Source: Deinococcus sp. YIM 77859
GTDB taxonomy: Bacteria; Deinococcota; Deinococci; Deinococcales; Deinococcaceae
Assembly: GCF_000745175.1 (NCBI RefSeq)
Contig: NZ_JQNI01000002.1
Location: 768,501-832,500, forward strand
Direction: 5' to 3'
Length of the DNA: 64,000 bases
The notes under the pieces are model-generated. The model saw only the letters and a program-made list of their open reading frames with translations, was not told where the DNA came from and did no database searches. Each line of letters starts with the position of its first letter. The stretch's first letter is position 1. The position numbers and the translations under genes were made by a program. Of this stretch, positions 25,756-44,575 are shown piece by piece.

Positions 25756-26328
25756 ATGAAGCTCTATACCAGAACGGGTGACCAAGGCACCACCGGTCTC
25801 TACGGCGCCGACCGGGTCAGCAAGGGGCACGCGCGGGTCGAAGCCTACGGCACAGTGGATGAACTCAACAGCGTCCTGGGGCTGGCACGGGCCCACAACG
25901 GGCACAGCGAGCCGCCGAACGCCGTCTTGGACGCGGACCTGGAGTACCTCCAGAATGCGCTGTTCGACCTGGGCGCAGACCTCGCGACCCGGCAGGAGAG
26001 CCCGTACGCGAAAAATCTCAGCCGCATTGACGCGGAGGACGTCTCCTTTTTGGAGGCGATGATCGACCGCTATCAGGATCAGGCTCCGCCCTTTACGGGG
26101 TTTGTGCATCCCGGCGGCACGCCAACAGCTGCGGCCCTGCACGTGGCCCGTACCGTTGCTCGCCGTGCCGAGCGGGAGGTGATTCGCCTTGCCCAGGAGG
26201 AGGCGATCAATCCCCAGGTTCAGGTGTACCTCAACCGCGTCTCCGACCTGCTGTTTGTGATGGCGCGCGCGGCCAACCAGGCAGCGGGCATCAGCGAGCA
26301 GGCGTGGACCGTGAAAAAGCGGCGCTAG
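25756..26328 (+). CDS. Cob(I)yrinic acid a,c-diamide adenosyltransferase, PduO type
   Basis: 190 residues. Transfers the adenosyl group of ATP to cob(I)alamin. Family hallmarks: TRTGDQGTTGLYG (5-17) for ATP binding, VEAYGTVDELNSVLG, FVHPGGT and ARTVARRAERE near the C-terminus. Start fixed by the -10 box 7 nt upstream. No other cobalamin gene is nearby; the product serves any B12-dependent enzyme of the cell. Confidence 0.95.
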   Translation: MKLYTRTGDQGTTGLYGADRVSKGHARVEAYGTVDELNSVLGLARAHNGHSEPPNAVLDADLEYLQNALFDLGADLATRQESPYAKNLSRIDAEDVSFLEAMIDRYQDQAPPFTGFVHPGGTPTAAALHVARTVARRAEREVIRLAQEEAINPQVQVYLNRVSDLLFVMARAANQAAGISEQAWTVKKRR

Positions 26329-26357
26329 GCAGCTCCCTTGCGCGGTCTACGGGTAGC

Positions 26358-27452
26358 TCACTTCATGTTCAAAAAGTCCAGGATGGCCCGGGCGATGGCG
26401 TGCGCGATTCGGTCGCGGTAGGCCGGCTGGGCGAGGCGGGGGCCCTCTACGGGGCTGGAACCAAAGCCGATCTCGATCAGAATGGCAGGCGTGGTGGGAT
26501 TACGAATCACGTAAAAGGCGTCGGTCTGGACGCCACGGTCATAGGCCCCGGTCGCAGCGATGAGGCGGGACTGGACCTTTTGAGCGAGCTGGCGGGAAAA
26601 GGCGAGCTTGGCCTGGGCAAGAAGGTCACCGAGCAGGTTCTGGGCGCTGCTGGCTGCCTGCCGGGTCAGTTCCTGACCGATGCTGCCGCCACCGTTTTCC
26701 GCGATGGCGAGGCTGCGGTTTTGCCCGCCCAGCGGCTGTCCGAAGTAGTAGGTCTCGATGCCGTGCGCGGCCGGGTTCACCGAGGCATTCACGTGAATGC
26801 TGACAAAGGCGCTGGTGTTCGCGTTGCTGGCGAGCCTGGAGCGGGCGTCGAGGTCAGCGGCTTTGTTCGGATGGAGGTGGCGGTCCGTCTCGCGCGTCAT
26901 CACCACATCCACACCATGCCGGCGCAGTTCGTCGCGCACCCGTAGGGCCACGTCGAGCGTAATCTGCTCCTCCTGGACCCAGCGGCTTTGCATTCCCGGG
27001 TCGTTGCCGCCGTGTCCGGGGTCCAGCACCACACGGGGCCGCGTGACCTTGGTCGTGCTTGCCGGGCGTGTCACCGCCGTCGGTCGGGCGGGGGCAGCGG
27101 CGACCCCGGCAGAGGAACGGGCGGGCACGTCGATCACCAGGCGGGCACCCTGACCGTCCCGCGGCGGCAGCACACTCACCTGAGCCCGGGTGTACCCCTT
27201 TGCCAGAGTGACGGTCACCGTGCCGCCCGCTACGGCGTAGGCAGTCACCCCGGGCGCATTCAATTTGCCCTGCGCGGCGGGGAGGGTCAGGCCCAGTTTG
27301 ACGGTGACGCTCTGCCCGGTGACCTTGGTCTGGGCGGTGGTGGCGCGGGGCAGGTCGAAGACCACCCGCGTGTAGCCCTCATGGGTCCCCACGCGGGGCG
27401 CGGCGAACACTGTGGACGCCGCGAGGAGCAGGAGAAGAAGGAGACGCTTCAC
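26358..27452 (-). CDS. N-acetylmuramoyl-L-alanine amidase (Amidase_3) with AMIN-like domain
   Basis: 364 residues. Signal peptide (KRLLLLLLLAASTVFAA), an AMIN-like beta domain (about 20-105) for envelope targeting, a Pro/Thr/Ala linker and a zinc amidase domain: VVLDPGHGGNDPG with the first His, Glu in EEQITLDVA, SIHVNAS with the second His and ILIEIGFGSSP with the catalytic Glu. It cleaves the peptide stem from glycan strands, typically in daughter-cell separation. GTG start at 27452 chosen from TACACT 7 nt upstream. Confidence 0.93.
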   Translation of the reverse strand: MKRLLLLLLLAASTVFAAPRVGTHEGYTRVVFDLPRATTAQTKVTGQSVTVKLGLTLPAAQGKLNAPGVTAYAVAGGTVTVTLAKGYTRAQVSVLPPRDGQGARLVIDVPARSSAGVAAAPARPTAVTRPASTTKVTRPRVVLDPGHGGNDPGMQSRWVQEEQITLDVALRVRDELRRHGVDVVMTRETDRHLHPNKAADLDARSRLASNANTSAFVSIHVNASVNPAAHGIETYYFGQPLGGQNRSLAIAENGGGSIGQELTRQAASSAQNLLGDLLAQAKLAFSRQLAQKVQSRLIAATGAYDRGVQTDAFYVIRNPTTPAILIEIGFGSSPVEGPRLAQPAYRDRIAHAIARAILDFLNMK

Positions 27453-27459
27453 TGGGGCG

Positions 27460-27465
27460 AGTGTA
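27460..27465 (-). promoter_or_regulatory. Leaderless-type -10 box for the amidase gene
   Basis: TACACT on the minus strand, 7 nt before the GTG at 27452. Confidence 0.55.
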
Positions 27466-27563
27466 CCGCCAGCGGGCGCAGAAAGAACCACAGCCGCGCC
27501 GAAACCGGGCTCCTTCTGAACCGGAGCTGACGCGTTCGCTCACACCGCTCAGGGGCGGGGCGC

Positions 27564-27569
27564 TAGCCT
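27564..27569 (+). promoter_or_regulatory. Leaderless-type -10 box for the OstA-fold gene
   Basis: TAGCCT, 6 nt before the ATG at 27576. Confidence 0.5.
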
Positions 27570-27575
27570 GGGTCC

Positions 27576-28193
27576 ATGCAGCGTCCTCTTCTTTCCCTGC
27601 TGGCCGCGCTGACGCTGGGCACCGGCAGCGCGGTCACCTTTGGTGGGCTGAATGTCACGCCGCGCGGACCACAGAATCTCAATCTGGAAACGGGCGCGAC
27701 CCACTTCCCCCAGGGGGGCACCGTCAGCGATGCCCGCAGCGGTCTGAAACTGACCGCCGGACACCTGGAACTCCAACCCGGCGAACGCCTCAGCGCCAAG
27801 GCAGCGACGCTGACCACCCGCCAGGGCGGCACGCTGCGCGCCCCGAACGTCACGTATGACCTTCAGCGGGGGACCCTCACGGCGTCGGGTGGCGTCACCT
27901 ACACGGACGCACGGCTCAAACAGCTCACGGCGGACCAGTTGGTGCTGCATCTGAAGACCGGCTTTGTCACGGCGCGGGGCAGCGTCAAGGCCGCGGCTCC
28001 TGCCCTCAGCGCGCAAACGCTGACCTTGGACACCCGCACGGCCCAGGCCCTGCTGAGCGGACAGGCTCGCCTCACCGCCCAGGCCGCCCCGGTGCCCACC
28101 CTGCTGCTGACCTTTAGTGGCAACCGCCTGCTGCGTGTCCAGCCCAACCCCGACGCCTCCACCCTGCGCCGGTTCGCACCCTATCTGGAGTGA
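27576..28193 (+). CDS. Exported OstA/LptA-fold protein
   Basis: 205 residues with a Sec signal peptide (residues 1-19, ending GSAVTF) and repeated beta-strand pairs of the OstA type (KLTAGHLELQPGERLSAKAATLTTRQGGTLRAPNVTYDLQRGTLTASGGVTYTDARL, with the A-x-G-x-V turns seen in LptA/LptC). In LPS bacteria this fold carries lipopolysaccharide across the periplasm; deinococci have an outer membrane without LPS, so it may carry another lipid. Divergent from the amidase gene. Confidence 0.7.
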   Translation: MQRPLLSLLAALTLGTGSAVTFGGLNVTPRGPQNLNLETGATHFPQGGTVSDARSGLKLTAGHLELQPGERLSAKAATLTTRQGGTLRAPNVTYDLQRGTLTASGGVTYTDARLKQLTADQLVLHLKTGFVTARGSVKAAAPALSAQTLTLDTRTAQALLSGQARLTAQAAPVPTLLLTFSGNRLLRVQPNPDASTLRRFAPYLE

Positions 28194-28215
28194 GCCTTTG
28201 GCGCTTTCCTAGAGG

Positions 28216-28947
28216 CTACGGCTGGGGCCGGAATCCATCGACCTCCCGCGTACGGGTCCAGGCGAGCAGATGCGGAAAGCCCAGCACGTGCCCCACAAAG
28301 AGTCGGGTGAGCTCCGGGTCAAACTGCCGCCCAACCTCCGCAAGCAGGTAGAGGGCCGCCTGTTCGGTCGTCCAGGCCGCCTTGTACACCCGGCGATTCG
28401 TCAGGGCGTCGTACACATCTGCCAGGGCGACGATGCGCGCACTCAGGGGAATGGCGGACCCGTACAGGCCCAGCGGGTACCCCTGGCCGTCCCAACGCTC
28501 GTGGTGGTGCCGCACCGCGTGCAGCGTCTCCTGCGGCAGCCAGGGCAGTCCGGCAAGCCGCGCTACCCCCCAGTCGGGGTGCTGGCGGATCGTCTGCTGT
28601 TCTAGGGGATCAAGCGGCCCGGGTTTCTGGAGAATCGCTGGCGGCACCTGCTCCTTGCCGATGTCGTGCAGCGCCGCTCCCCAACGCACTGCGCGCACCC
28701 GGCGGGCAGGAAGCCTCAGCGCCCGTGCCAACTGTTCGGCGCGGGCCATGGTCCGCCGCGGATGGCCCTCTTGTCCGTCCTCCTGCCACAGGCACAGCAG
28801 GTGAATGGCCGTGTCCAGAACGGCGCAGCGCGGAACCAGGGGCAGGGCAGTGGCCCTCGCTCGGTCGCCCAGCTGCTCAAGCACGAACCCTCCGCTGCGG
28901 ACCTGGGCCAACGCCGGGGCGGCGGTCGCGGAGGTGAGGCAGGGCAA
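28216..28947 (-). CDS. HD-GYP domain protein (cyclic-di-GMP phosphodiesterase-like)
   Basis: 243 residues as a TTG-initiated frame. HD motif in AALHDIGKEQVP, following His pairs in RQHPDWG and VRHHHERWDGQGYPLGL (the GYP motif) and DVYDALTNRRVYKAAWT are all present, so it should be an active metal phosphodiesterase. There is no receiver or PAS domain. The start is doubtful: TTG at 28947 has no good signal, while GTG at 28884 would begin just before the stop of a short leaderless ORF starting at 28951. Confidence 0.85.
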   Translation of the reverse strand: MPCLTSATAAPALAQVRSGGFVLEQLGDRARATALPLVPRCAVLDTAIHLLCLWQEDGQEGHPRRTMARAEQLARALRLPARRVRAVRWGAALHDIGKEQVPPAILQKPGPLDPLEQQTIRQHPDWGVARLAGLPWLPQETLHAVRHHHERWDGQGYPLGLYGSAIPLSARIVALADVYDALTNRRVYKAAWTTEQAALYLLAEVGRQFDPELTRLFVGHVLGFPHLLAWTRTREVDGFRPQP

Positions 28948-28951
28948 CCAT
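28877..28951 (-). other. Possible leaderless upstream ORF of the HD-GYP gene
   Basis: ATG at 28951 lies 8 nt after TAGGCT (28965-28960) and opens a 24-codon frame (MVALPHLRDRRPG…) out of frame with the HD-GYP protein. Its TGA overlaps the neighbourhood of a GTG at 28884 that could start the shorter HD-GYP protein. Confidence 0.25.
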
Positions 28952-29012
28952 ACAGGCTTAGCCTAAAGCTTCCCCTGTGAGGGGGGCGTGATGAAGGGCT
29001 TCTGCGTCACGC

Positions 29013-29018
29013 TAAGGT
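29013..29018 (+). promoter_or_regulatory. Leaderless-type -10 box for the ymdB-like gene
   Basis: TAAGGT, 6 nt before the ATG at 29025. Confidence 0.5.
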
Positions 29019-29024
29019 GACGTC

Positions 29025-29822
29025 ATGCTGCGCGTGCTGTTTGTGGGCGACGTCTACGGGCAACCGGGCCGCCGAATCCTGGGAACCCACCTCCCGACCC
29101 TGCGTCCCCGGTTTGACTTCGTGATCGTGAATGGTGAGAACGCCGCCGGAGGCTTTGGCCTCCACCGTGAAGCCGCCGAAGCGATCCTGCGGGCGGGGGC
29201 CGACTGCATCACCCTGGGAAACCACGCCTGGCACCACAAGGACGTGTACTCGCTTCTGCTGGACGAGGCGAGCTACCCCATCGTGCGGCCGCTGAACACC
29301 AGCGACCCCGGAACGCCGGGCGTGGGCTGGCGCACCTTTGAGGTGCTGGGCGCCTCCGGGGAACAAGAACGTCTGACGGTGGTCAACCTCCTGGGCCGGG
29401 TCTTTATGGAGCCGGTCGCCAACCCCTTTCTCGCCATGGATGAACTCCTTCAGCGGCCCGACCTCGGCCACGTGTTCGTAGACCTGCATGCGGAGGCGAC
29501 CAGCGAAAAAGCCGCGCTCGCCTGGTACCTCGACGGGCGGGTCGCCGCGGTGATCGGCACCCATACCCACGTGCCAACCGCCGACACGCGCCTCCTGCCC
29601 CGGGGAACAGGGTTTCAAACGGACGCGGGCTTGACCGGGCCGTCCCGTAGCGTGATTGGGGCCGACCCGCAGGGCCCGATTCAGAAATTCCTGACCGAGC
29701 GGCCCCACCGCTTCAGCGTGGCAGGGGGTCCGGCAGAGCTCAACGGCGTCGCCCTGGAACTCTCGGACAACCGCACCCTGCGCATTGAGCGGGTGCACCT
29801 CACCGAAGCGGGAGAGGAGTAG
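29025..29822 (+). CDS. YmdB-family metallophosphoesterase (2',3'-cAMP phosphodiesterase-like)
   Basis: 265 residues. Di-metal site motifs: VLFVGDVYG (4-12), [41 protein letters not shown] and [17 protein letters not shown], the complete set of the TIGR00282 family. Relatives hydrolyse 2',3'-cyclic AMP and influence sporulation or biofilm decisions in Bacillus. Deinococcus carries it without those programmes, so its role here is open. Single gene with its own leaderless promoter. Confidence 0.92.
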   Translation: MLRVLFVGDVYGQPGRRILGTHLPTLRPRFDFVIVNGENAAGGFGLHREAAEAILRAGADCITLGNHAWHHKDVYSLLLDEASYPIVRPLNTSDPGTPGVGWRTFEVLGASGEQERLTVVNLLGRVFMEPVANPFLAMDELLQRPDLGHVFVDLHAEATSEKAALAWYLDGRVAAVIGTHTHVPTADTRLLPRGTGFQTDAGLTGPSRSVIGADPQGPIQKFLTERPHRFSVAGGPAELNGVALELSDNRTLRIERVHLTEAGEE

Positions 29823-29886
29823 AGGAGGCCAAACCCCCGCGCGAAGTTGTCCTCACACCTGCCACCGGCTGTGTTCCGCCGCCGTC

Positions 29887-29892
29887 TATGCT
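29887..29892 (+). promoter_or_regulatory. -10 box upstream of PEP carboxylase
   Basis: TATGCT lies 7 nt before an ATG at 29900 that is out of frame with ppc; the ppc ATG is 20 nt from the box. Confidence 0.5.
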
Positions 29893-29912
29893 GCCTCGCA
29901 TGGGAGCGGCAC

Positions 29913-32393
<2,481 letters not shown>

Positions 32394-32408
32394 GGCGCCT
32401 TCTCCCCT

Positions 32409-32414
32409 TAGCAT
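32409..32414 (+). promoter_or_regulatory. Leaderless-type -10 box for the alpha-amylase gene
   Basis: TAGCAT, 6 nt before the ATG at 32421. Confidence 0.5.
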
Positions 32415-32420
32415 GTTCCT

Positions 32421-33875
<1,455 letters not shown>

Positions 33876-33957
33876 AGCGGGGGCAAGCGGCAAAACCTCC
33901 TCGGACGCGCTGGGCTTGTCCGGCAGGCCTAGCCCCTTCTCCCTTGGTCCTCCCTGC

Positions 33958-33963
33958 TACCAT
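33958..33963 (+). promoter_or_regulatory. Leaderless-type -10 box for the ClC gene
   Basis: TACCAT, 8 nt before the ATG at 33972. Confidence 0.4.
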
Positions 33964-33971
33964 ACTTCCCG

Positions 33972-35603
33972 ATGCGTTCTCCCCTGCCGCGCGCCGTCTT
34001 GATCCGCTTGGAAACCGGACGCCTGGTGGTGCTGAGCGTGCTGCTGGGCGTGCTCGTGGGCGGCTTGTGTCTGCCGCTGCGCCTCGCGCTGGACGTGCTG
34101 CTCGAACTGGCCGCGCAGGTGGTGGGCTATGCACCGCCCGGCACACCCGGCGAGGGCGGACTGCTGATGGCCTTCGGCACAGCGGTGCCCTGGGGCCTGC
34201 TGGCCCTGCCGCTCGTGGGGGCAGCGTATGTCTGGCTGGTGCCGGGCGAGGCGGGTGACCCCCTGACCCAACTGGTGCGCGGCTACCACGCGCGGGGACA
34301 GTGGCCGGGGGTAGGGCGGCAACTGCGCACCCTGGCGGGCACCCTGCTGGGCCACGCGGCAGGCTTGCTGGTGGGCCGGGACGCCCCCTTTACGCTCGTG
34401 GGCCAACTGGGCACGCGGTTGCTGCGCCAGGCAACCCGGCTCGACGCAGTGGAGACGCGCACGCTCACGCTGGCCGGGTCAGCAGCTGCCCTGGGTGCCG
34501 TGCTGCACGCGCCCCTGGCTGCCGCCGTCCTGATTGCCGAGGTGTTGTACCGCCGCTTTGAGTTCGAGTTCGAGGTGCTGATGCCCTGCGTGTTGGCCGC
34601 TGTGGCGGGGTACGCCGTGTACGGCGCCGCTTTCGGGTTCACGCCGCTCTTTAGCGTAGAAGCCTTGCAGGTGCCCGCTCTGGCGCAGCTTCCAGCCTTC
34701 CTGGGGGTGGCCCTGGGGGTGACCGGGGTGGGGTGGGCTTCGCTGCTGGCCTGCCGGGTCATCCCCGCGAGCTGGACAACCGGCCCCTGGCGTCCGCTGC
34801 TGGGCGGCGCATTTGGCCTGCTGACGGCGGCGGCGGCGCTGTGGAGCACGCCCGCCGTGCTGGGGGACGGGGCAGGCTGGGTGCAACTGGGGCTCGCGGG
34901 GTTTTTGGGGCCAGAAAGCCTGGGGAGCGGCGCGTGGCGCTGGGTGCTGCTCGCGCTGGGTGCACGGCTGGCCTTTGGCGGCGGCGTTCTGCCCTCTGTG
35001 GGTGTGGGGGGACTCCTGGGGGTCGGCCTGGGCACCCTGCTGGGCACGGATCCAGCGGTCGCCACCCTGGTGGGCGCCGTCGCGTTTCTGACGGTGACAC
35101 TCAACGTTCCGGTGGCAGCAGCGCTGCTGGCCGTGACCTGGGGCGGTGACGCGCTGTTGCCCGCCGCCCTGCTCACCGCCGGCTTGGCCCACCTTGTCAG
35201 TGGGGAGTCGAGTCTGCTGCCCGGTCAGGCCCGGTCGCGGGCCACCAGCGGCGCGCGGGTCGGTGTCCCGTTGCTGCCCGAAGGCGTGCGCTTTGTGCCG
35301 CGCCGCCAGGCTTCCCCCGCAAGCCCCCTGCACGCACCCTTGCCCGACAGCGAGGGGGGCCCTGTTCCCCTCACCTCCGAGCAGGAACTGTATCGCCGAG
35401 CGGTGCCGCCCAGTTGGCAGGGGGCCCGCGTGTCGGTTCTGGCTCTCCCCCCCGGCGTGGAGGTGGTGGGGCTCGTTCGGGACGGCACGGTTCGCGTCCC
35501 CCGTCCTGAAACCCGCCTCACCGCCGAGGATGAACTCGTCTTTCTGGCCCGCCCGGAGGCCTACGCTGCCCTGGAGGGTGTGCTGAGGCTGCCCGGATCG
35601 TAG
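33972..35603 (+). CDS. ClC-family chloride channel/transporter with C-terminal TrkA-C domain
   Basis: 543 residues: a ClC membrane domain (about 10-425) and a C-terminal TrkA-C/RCK_C-like domain (about 475-540; RVSVLALPPGVEVVGLVRDG … LTAEDELVFLARPE). The filter segment usually written GREGP reads GRDAP, so the external gating glutamate is Asp, and PLAAAVLIAEVLYRRFEFE replaces the paired EE of exchangers with EV, removing the internal proton glutamate. These changes argue for an anion channel rather than an H/Cl exchanger (inference). No GSGIP motif is seen. Confidence 0.85.
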   Translation: MRSPLPRAVLIRLETGRLVVLSVLLGVLVGGLCLPLRLALDVLLELAAQVVGYAPPGTPGEGGLLMAFGTAVPWGLLALPLVGAAYVWLVPGEAGDPLTQLVRGYHARGQWPGVGRQLRTLAGTLLGHAAGLLVGRDAPFTLVGQLGTRLLRQATRLDAVETRTLTLAGSAAALGAVLHAPLAAAVLIAEVLYRRFEFEFEVLMPCVLAAVAGYAVYGAAFGFTPLFSVEALQVPALAQLPAFLGVALGVTGVGWASLLACRVIPASWTTGPWRPLLGGAFGLLTAAAALWSTPAVLGDGAGWVQLGLAGFLGPESLGSGAWRWVLLALGARLAFGGGVLPSVGVGGLLGVGLGTLLGTDPAVATLVGAVAFLTVTLNVPVAAALLAVTWGGDALLPAALLTAGLAHLVSGESSLLPGQARSRATSGARVGVPLLPEGVRFVPRRQASPASPLHAPLPDSEGGPVPLTSEQELYRRAVPPSWQGARVSVLALPPGVEVVGLVRDGTVRVPRPETRLTAEDELVFLARPEAYAALEGVLRLPGS

Positions 35604-35646
35604 AGCCGCTGTCTCGCCATCCCGAACAGGCTCAGGCCACGCTGCG

Positions 35647-35652
35647 CATAAT
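35647..35652 (+). promoter_or_regulatory. Leaderless-type -10 box for the MFS gene
   Basis: CATAAT (5 of 6 to TATAAT), 6 nt before the GTG at 35659. Confidence 0.45.
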
Positions 35653-35658
35653 GCCCGC

Positions 35659-36897
<1,239 letters not shown>

Positions 36898-36903
36898 GGG
36901 CAG

Positions 36904-37258
36904 TTACTCTCCCACACGGCGGCCCTCCTCGTCCACCACCTTCGTCCCCATGGTCGGCACGACATCGGTGTTGTGCGCGGAAGCGCAGCGCCAGCCGTCC
37001 GGGCCCCCGTGAACCACGAACGTACAGATGTTCTGCCGGGTTCAGGCTCATGCGGGCATGGACAACGGCGATCTCCTCCGCCAGCCACTTGACCCTCGCG
37101 GTCAGCAGCCGGAGGGTGGACGGAGAGAAGATGCGCGTCAGCCCGTAGTCGTGCCGGACGTGCCACCAGCGGCCGACCACGTTCACGAATTCTGCGTCCT
37201 CGTCGAGGATAGATGCCAGCCGGTCGGGGTCGCGGTCGTTCCAGGCCTCGACGAACAC
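36904..37258 (-). pseudogene. Frameshifted DUF4440/SgcJ-EcaC-family (SnoaL-like) gene
   Basis: Minus-strand remnant of a nuclear transport factor 2-fold protein. The first frame reads VFVEAWNDRDPDRLASILDEDAEFVNVVGRWWH … IAVVHARMSLNPAEHLY and then loses similarity; the next frame over, from about 37020, continues TFVVHGGPDGWRCASAHNTDVVP … VVDEEGRRVGE and stops at 36904-36906. One extra base (or two missing) near 37018-37025 explains this. About six residues normally following WWH also seem deleted, and no ATG/GTG precedes the likely N-terminus (…PTHGTPFSRPESIPAV), so it looks truly degraded rather than a sequencing slip. Confidence 0.75.
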
Positions 37259-37327
37259 GGCAGGAATGCTCTCCGGACGGCTGAACGGCGTCCCATGGGT
37301 TGGAGGCTCCAGCCTGGGAGAGGGGCC

Positions 37328-38065
<738 letters not shown>

Positions 38066-38072
38066 GGGGCGA

Positions 38073-38078
38073 AGTGTA
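38073..38078 (-). promoter_or_regulatory. Leaderless-type -10 box for the GlnQ-like ATPase gene
   Basis: TACACT on the minus strand, 7 nt before the ATG at 38065. Confidence 0.55.
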
Positions 38079-38122
38079 CACGCTGGCGGGGCGGGAACCC
38101 TCGCGGGTGTATGGAAACGGCT

Positions 38123-38144
38123 CCACAGCGGCCTGTGGTAGAAT
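38123..38144 (+). promoter_or_regulatory. Palindrome abutting the -10 box of the TRAP-TAXI operon
   Basis: CCACAG-CGGC-CTGTGG (38123-38138) is a perfect 6-bp inverted repeat directly followed by TAGAAT (38139-38144), a likely -10. A repressor bound here would block the promoter; no good -35 is present. The transcript would have a ~45-nt leader with AAGAAGGAG before the ATG at 38196. Confidence 0.45.
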
Positions 38145-38195
38145 TTTTAGGCTACAGCGACCGTCTAAGCAACCTCGTAAGAAGAAGGAGTCTTC

Positions 38196-39149
<954 letters not shown>

Positions 39150-39171
39150 GCGGCCCAGAGGCCAACGCCAA

Positions 39172-39212
39172 GGGGCCAGCCCGCGTGAAACAAGGCGGCT
39201 GGCTCCTTTTTT
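39172..39212 (+). terminator. Intrinsic terminator between TAXI receptor and TRAP permease
   Basis: GGGGCCAGCC (39172-39181) pairs with GGCTGGCTCC (39197-39206), 10 bp with one G-T, followed by six T. Some polymerases must read through to express the permease. Confidence 0.8.
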
Positions 39213-39233
39213 CGGAGAGGAAATGAGGAAGAT

Positions 39234-41405
<2,172 letters not shown>

Positions 41406-41424
41406 CGGCCCCCGACCCGCAAGA

Positions 41425-41456
41425 CCCCCAGCCAAGCGGGCTGGGGGCCTATTTTT
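41425..41456 (+). terminator. Intrinsic terminator of the TRAP operon
   Basis: CCCCCAGCC (41425-41433) and GGCTGGGGG (41439-41447) form a perfect 9-bp stem followed by CCTATTTTT. Confidence 0.88.
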
Positions 41457-41472
41457 GCTGACTGCTGGCGGT

Positions 41473-42264
41473 CTACCGGGTCGCGATTTTGACCCGTTTT
41501 TCAAGCTGGTCCGTAAAGAGTGTCATCACGGTGGTCAGCGCGAGGTACACCGCGGCGACGGTGGTCAGCACGGGGATGGGCTGGAAAGTCTCGCTGGAGA
41601 CACGCGACCCGGCCAACGTGAGTTCAAGCAGGGCGATGGAGGAGGCGAGCGAAGAATCCTTGAGCAGGGCAACGAGGTTATTGACCAGGGGTGGCACCAC
41701 GATGCGCAGTGCCTGCGGCAGCACCACTGTCCGCATGGTCTGGGCACCGCTGAGACCGAGGGAACGGGCGGCTTCGGTCTGTCCACGCGGAATGGCGAGG
41801 ATGCCCGCACGAATCACCTCGGCGTTGTACGCACCGACATTCAGGGCCAGCGCAATCACGGCCGACCAGAACTCATTGAGCTCAATGTCCAGCCCAACCG
41901 CCCGCAAGAGGGGCGGCAGGGCGTTATACACGAAGAGGATCTGCACCAGCAGCGGGGTGCCGCGAATCAGCCAGATAAAGAGGCTGGCCGGAGCGCGGAC
42001 CACCCATACCGCACTCGTTCGCATGATGCCCGCGACGATGCCCACCAGCAGACCCATCAGACCGCTCACGAGCGTCAGCTGAAGGGTCATCCTGGCCCCC
42101 TCCACAAAGAGGTCAGCGCGGGAACCGATGGGCTCGGGCATCTGCCGCAAGACGGCCGTCACCCCAAAAAACAGCAGGAAGAACGCGACGGCAGCGCCGA
42201 GCAGCCAGCCCAGCAGGGCCAGGCCACCCAGCGGCTGCCGGGGCGCAGCGGGTGGGAGGGTCAT
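41473..42264 (-). CDS. Polar amino-acid ABC transporter permease
   Basis: 263 residues with about five to six membrane segments. The His/Glu/Gln permease signature is clear: GARMTLQLTLVSGLMGLLVG, FIWLIRGTPLLVQILFVYNALP, and the EAA loop AYNAEVIRAGILAIPRGQTEAARSLGLSGAQTMRTVVLPQALR that docks onto the ATPase. GGAGG 5 nt before the ATG. It follows the receptor gene by 119 bp; the matching ATPase is not next but at 37328-38065. Confidence 0.93.
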   Translation of the reverse strand: MTLPPAAPRQPLGGLALLGWLLGAAVAFFLLFFGVTAVLRQMPEPIGSRADLFVEGARMTLQLTLVSGLMGLLVGIVAGIMRTSAVWVVRAPASLFIWLIRGTPLLVQILFVYNALPPLLRAVGLDIELNEFWSAVIALALNVGAYNAEVIRAGILAIPRGQTEAARSLGLSGAQTMRTVVLPQALRIVVPPLVNNLVALLKDSSLASSIALLELTLAGSRVSSETFQPIPVLTTVAAVYLALTTVMTLFTDQLEKRVKIATR

Positions 42265-42383
42265 GCGCGCCTCCGGAAGAGGACCATGAACCGTGAGCTA
42301 CACTCGTTTTGCATTGGGCAAGATAATGGCACAGATACGCGCCGGGGCATAGCGGGCCTCCCCGGCGCGTTCAATGACCCGAC

Positions 42384-43142
<759 letters not shown>

Positions 43143-43269
43143 GGGGCTCCTCCGTCGTCTCAGACACCGGCCCCGGCTGGGGAACCGGCAGGATTGAAGT
43201 GACGGGTTACTCTACCGTCCCTACCGCTGACGGGTAAAGGTGATCTCTCTGAGAACAGGAAACGGCACA

Positions 43270-43298
43270 CGCGCCGCCTCCCGGAAGAAAGCGGCGCG
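43270..43298 (-). terminator. Hairpin downstream of the MalK/MsmX-type gene
   Basis: CGCGCCGC (43270-43277) and GCGGCGCG (43291-43298), a perfect 8-bp stem with 13-nt loop; only a weak T-rich stretch follows on the minus strand. Confidence 0.35.
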
Positions 43299-43316
43299 CG
43301 GCAAAGAGGCAGAGCT

Positions 43317-44549
<1,233 letters not shown>

Positions 44550-44575
44550 GAGCTGCCTACCTTTCGCCCCATCTC

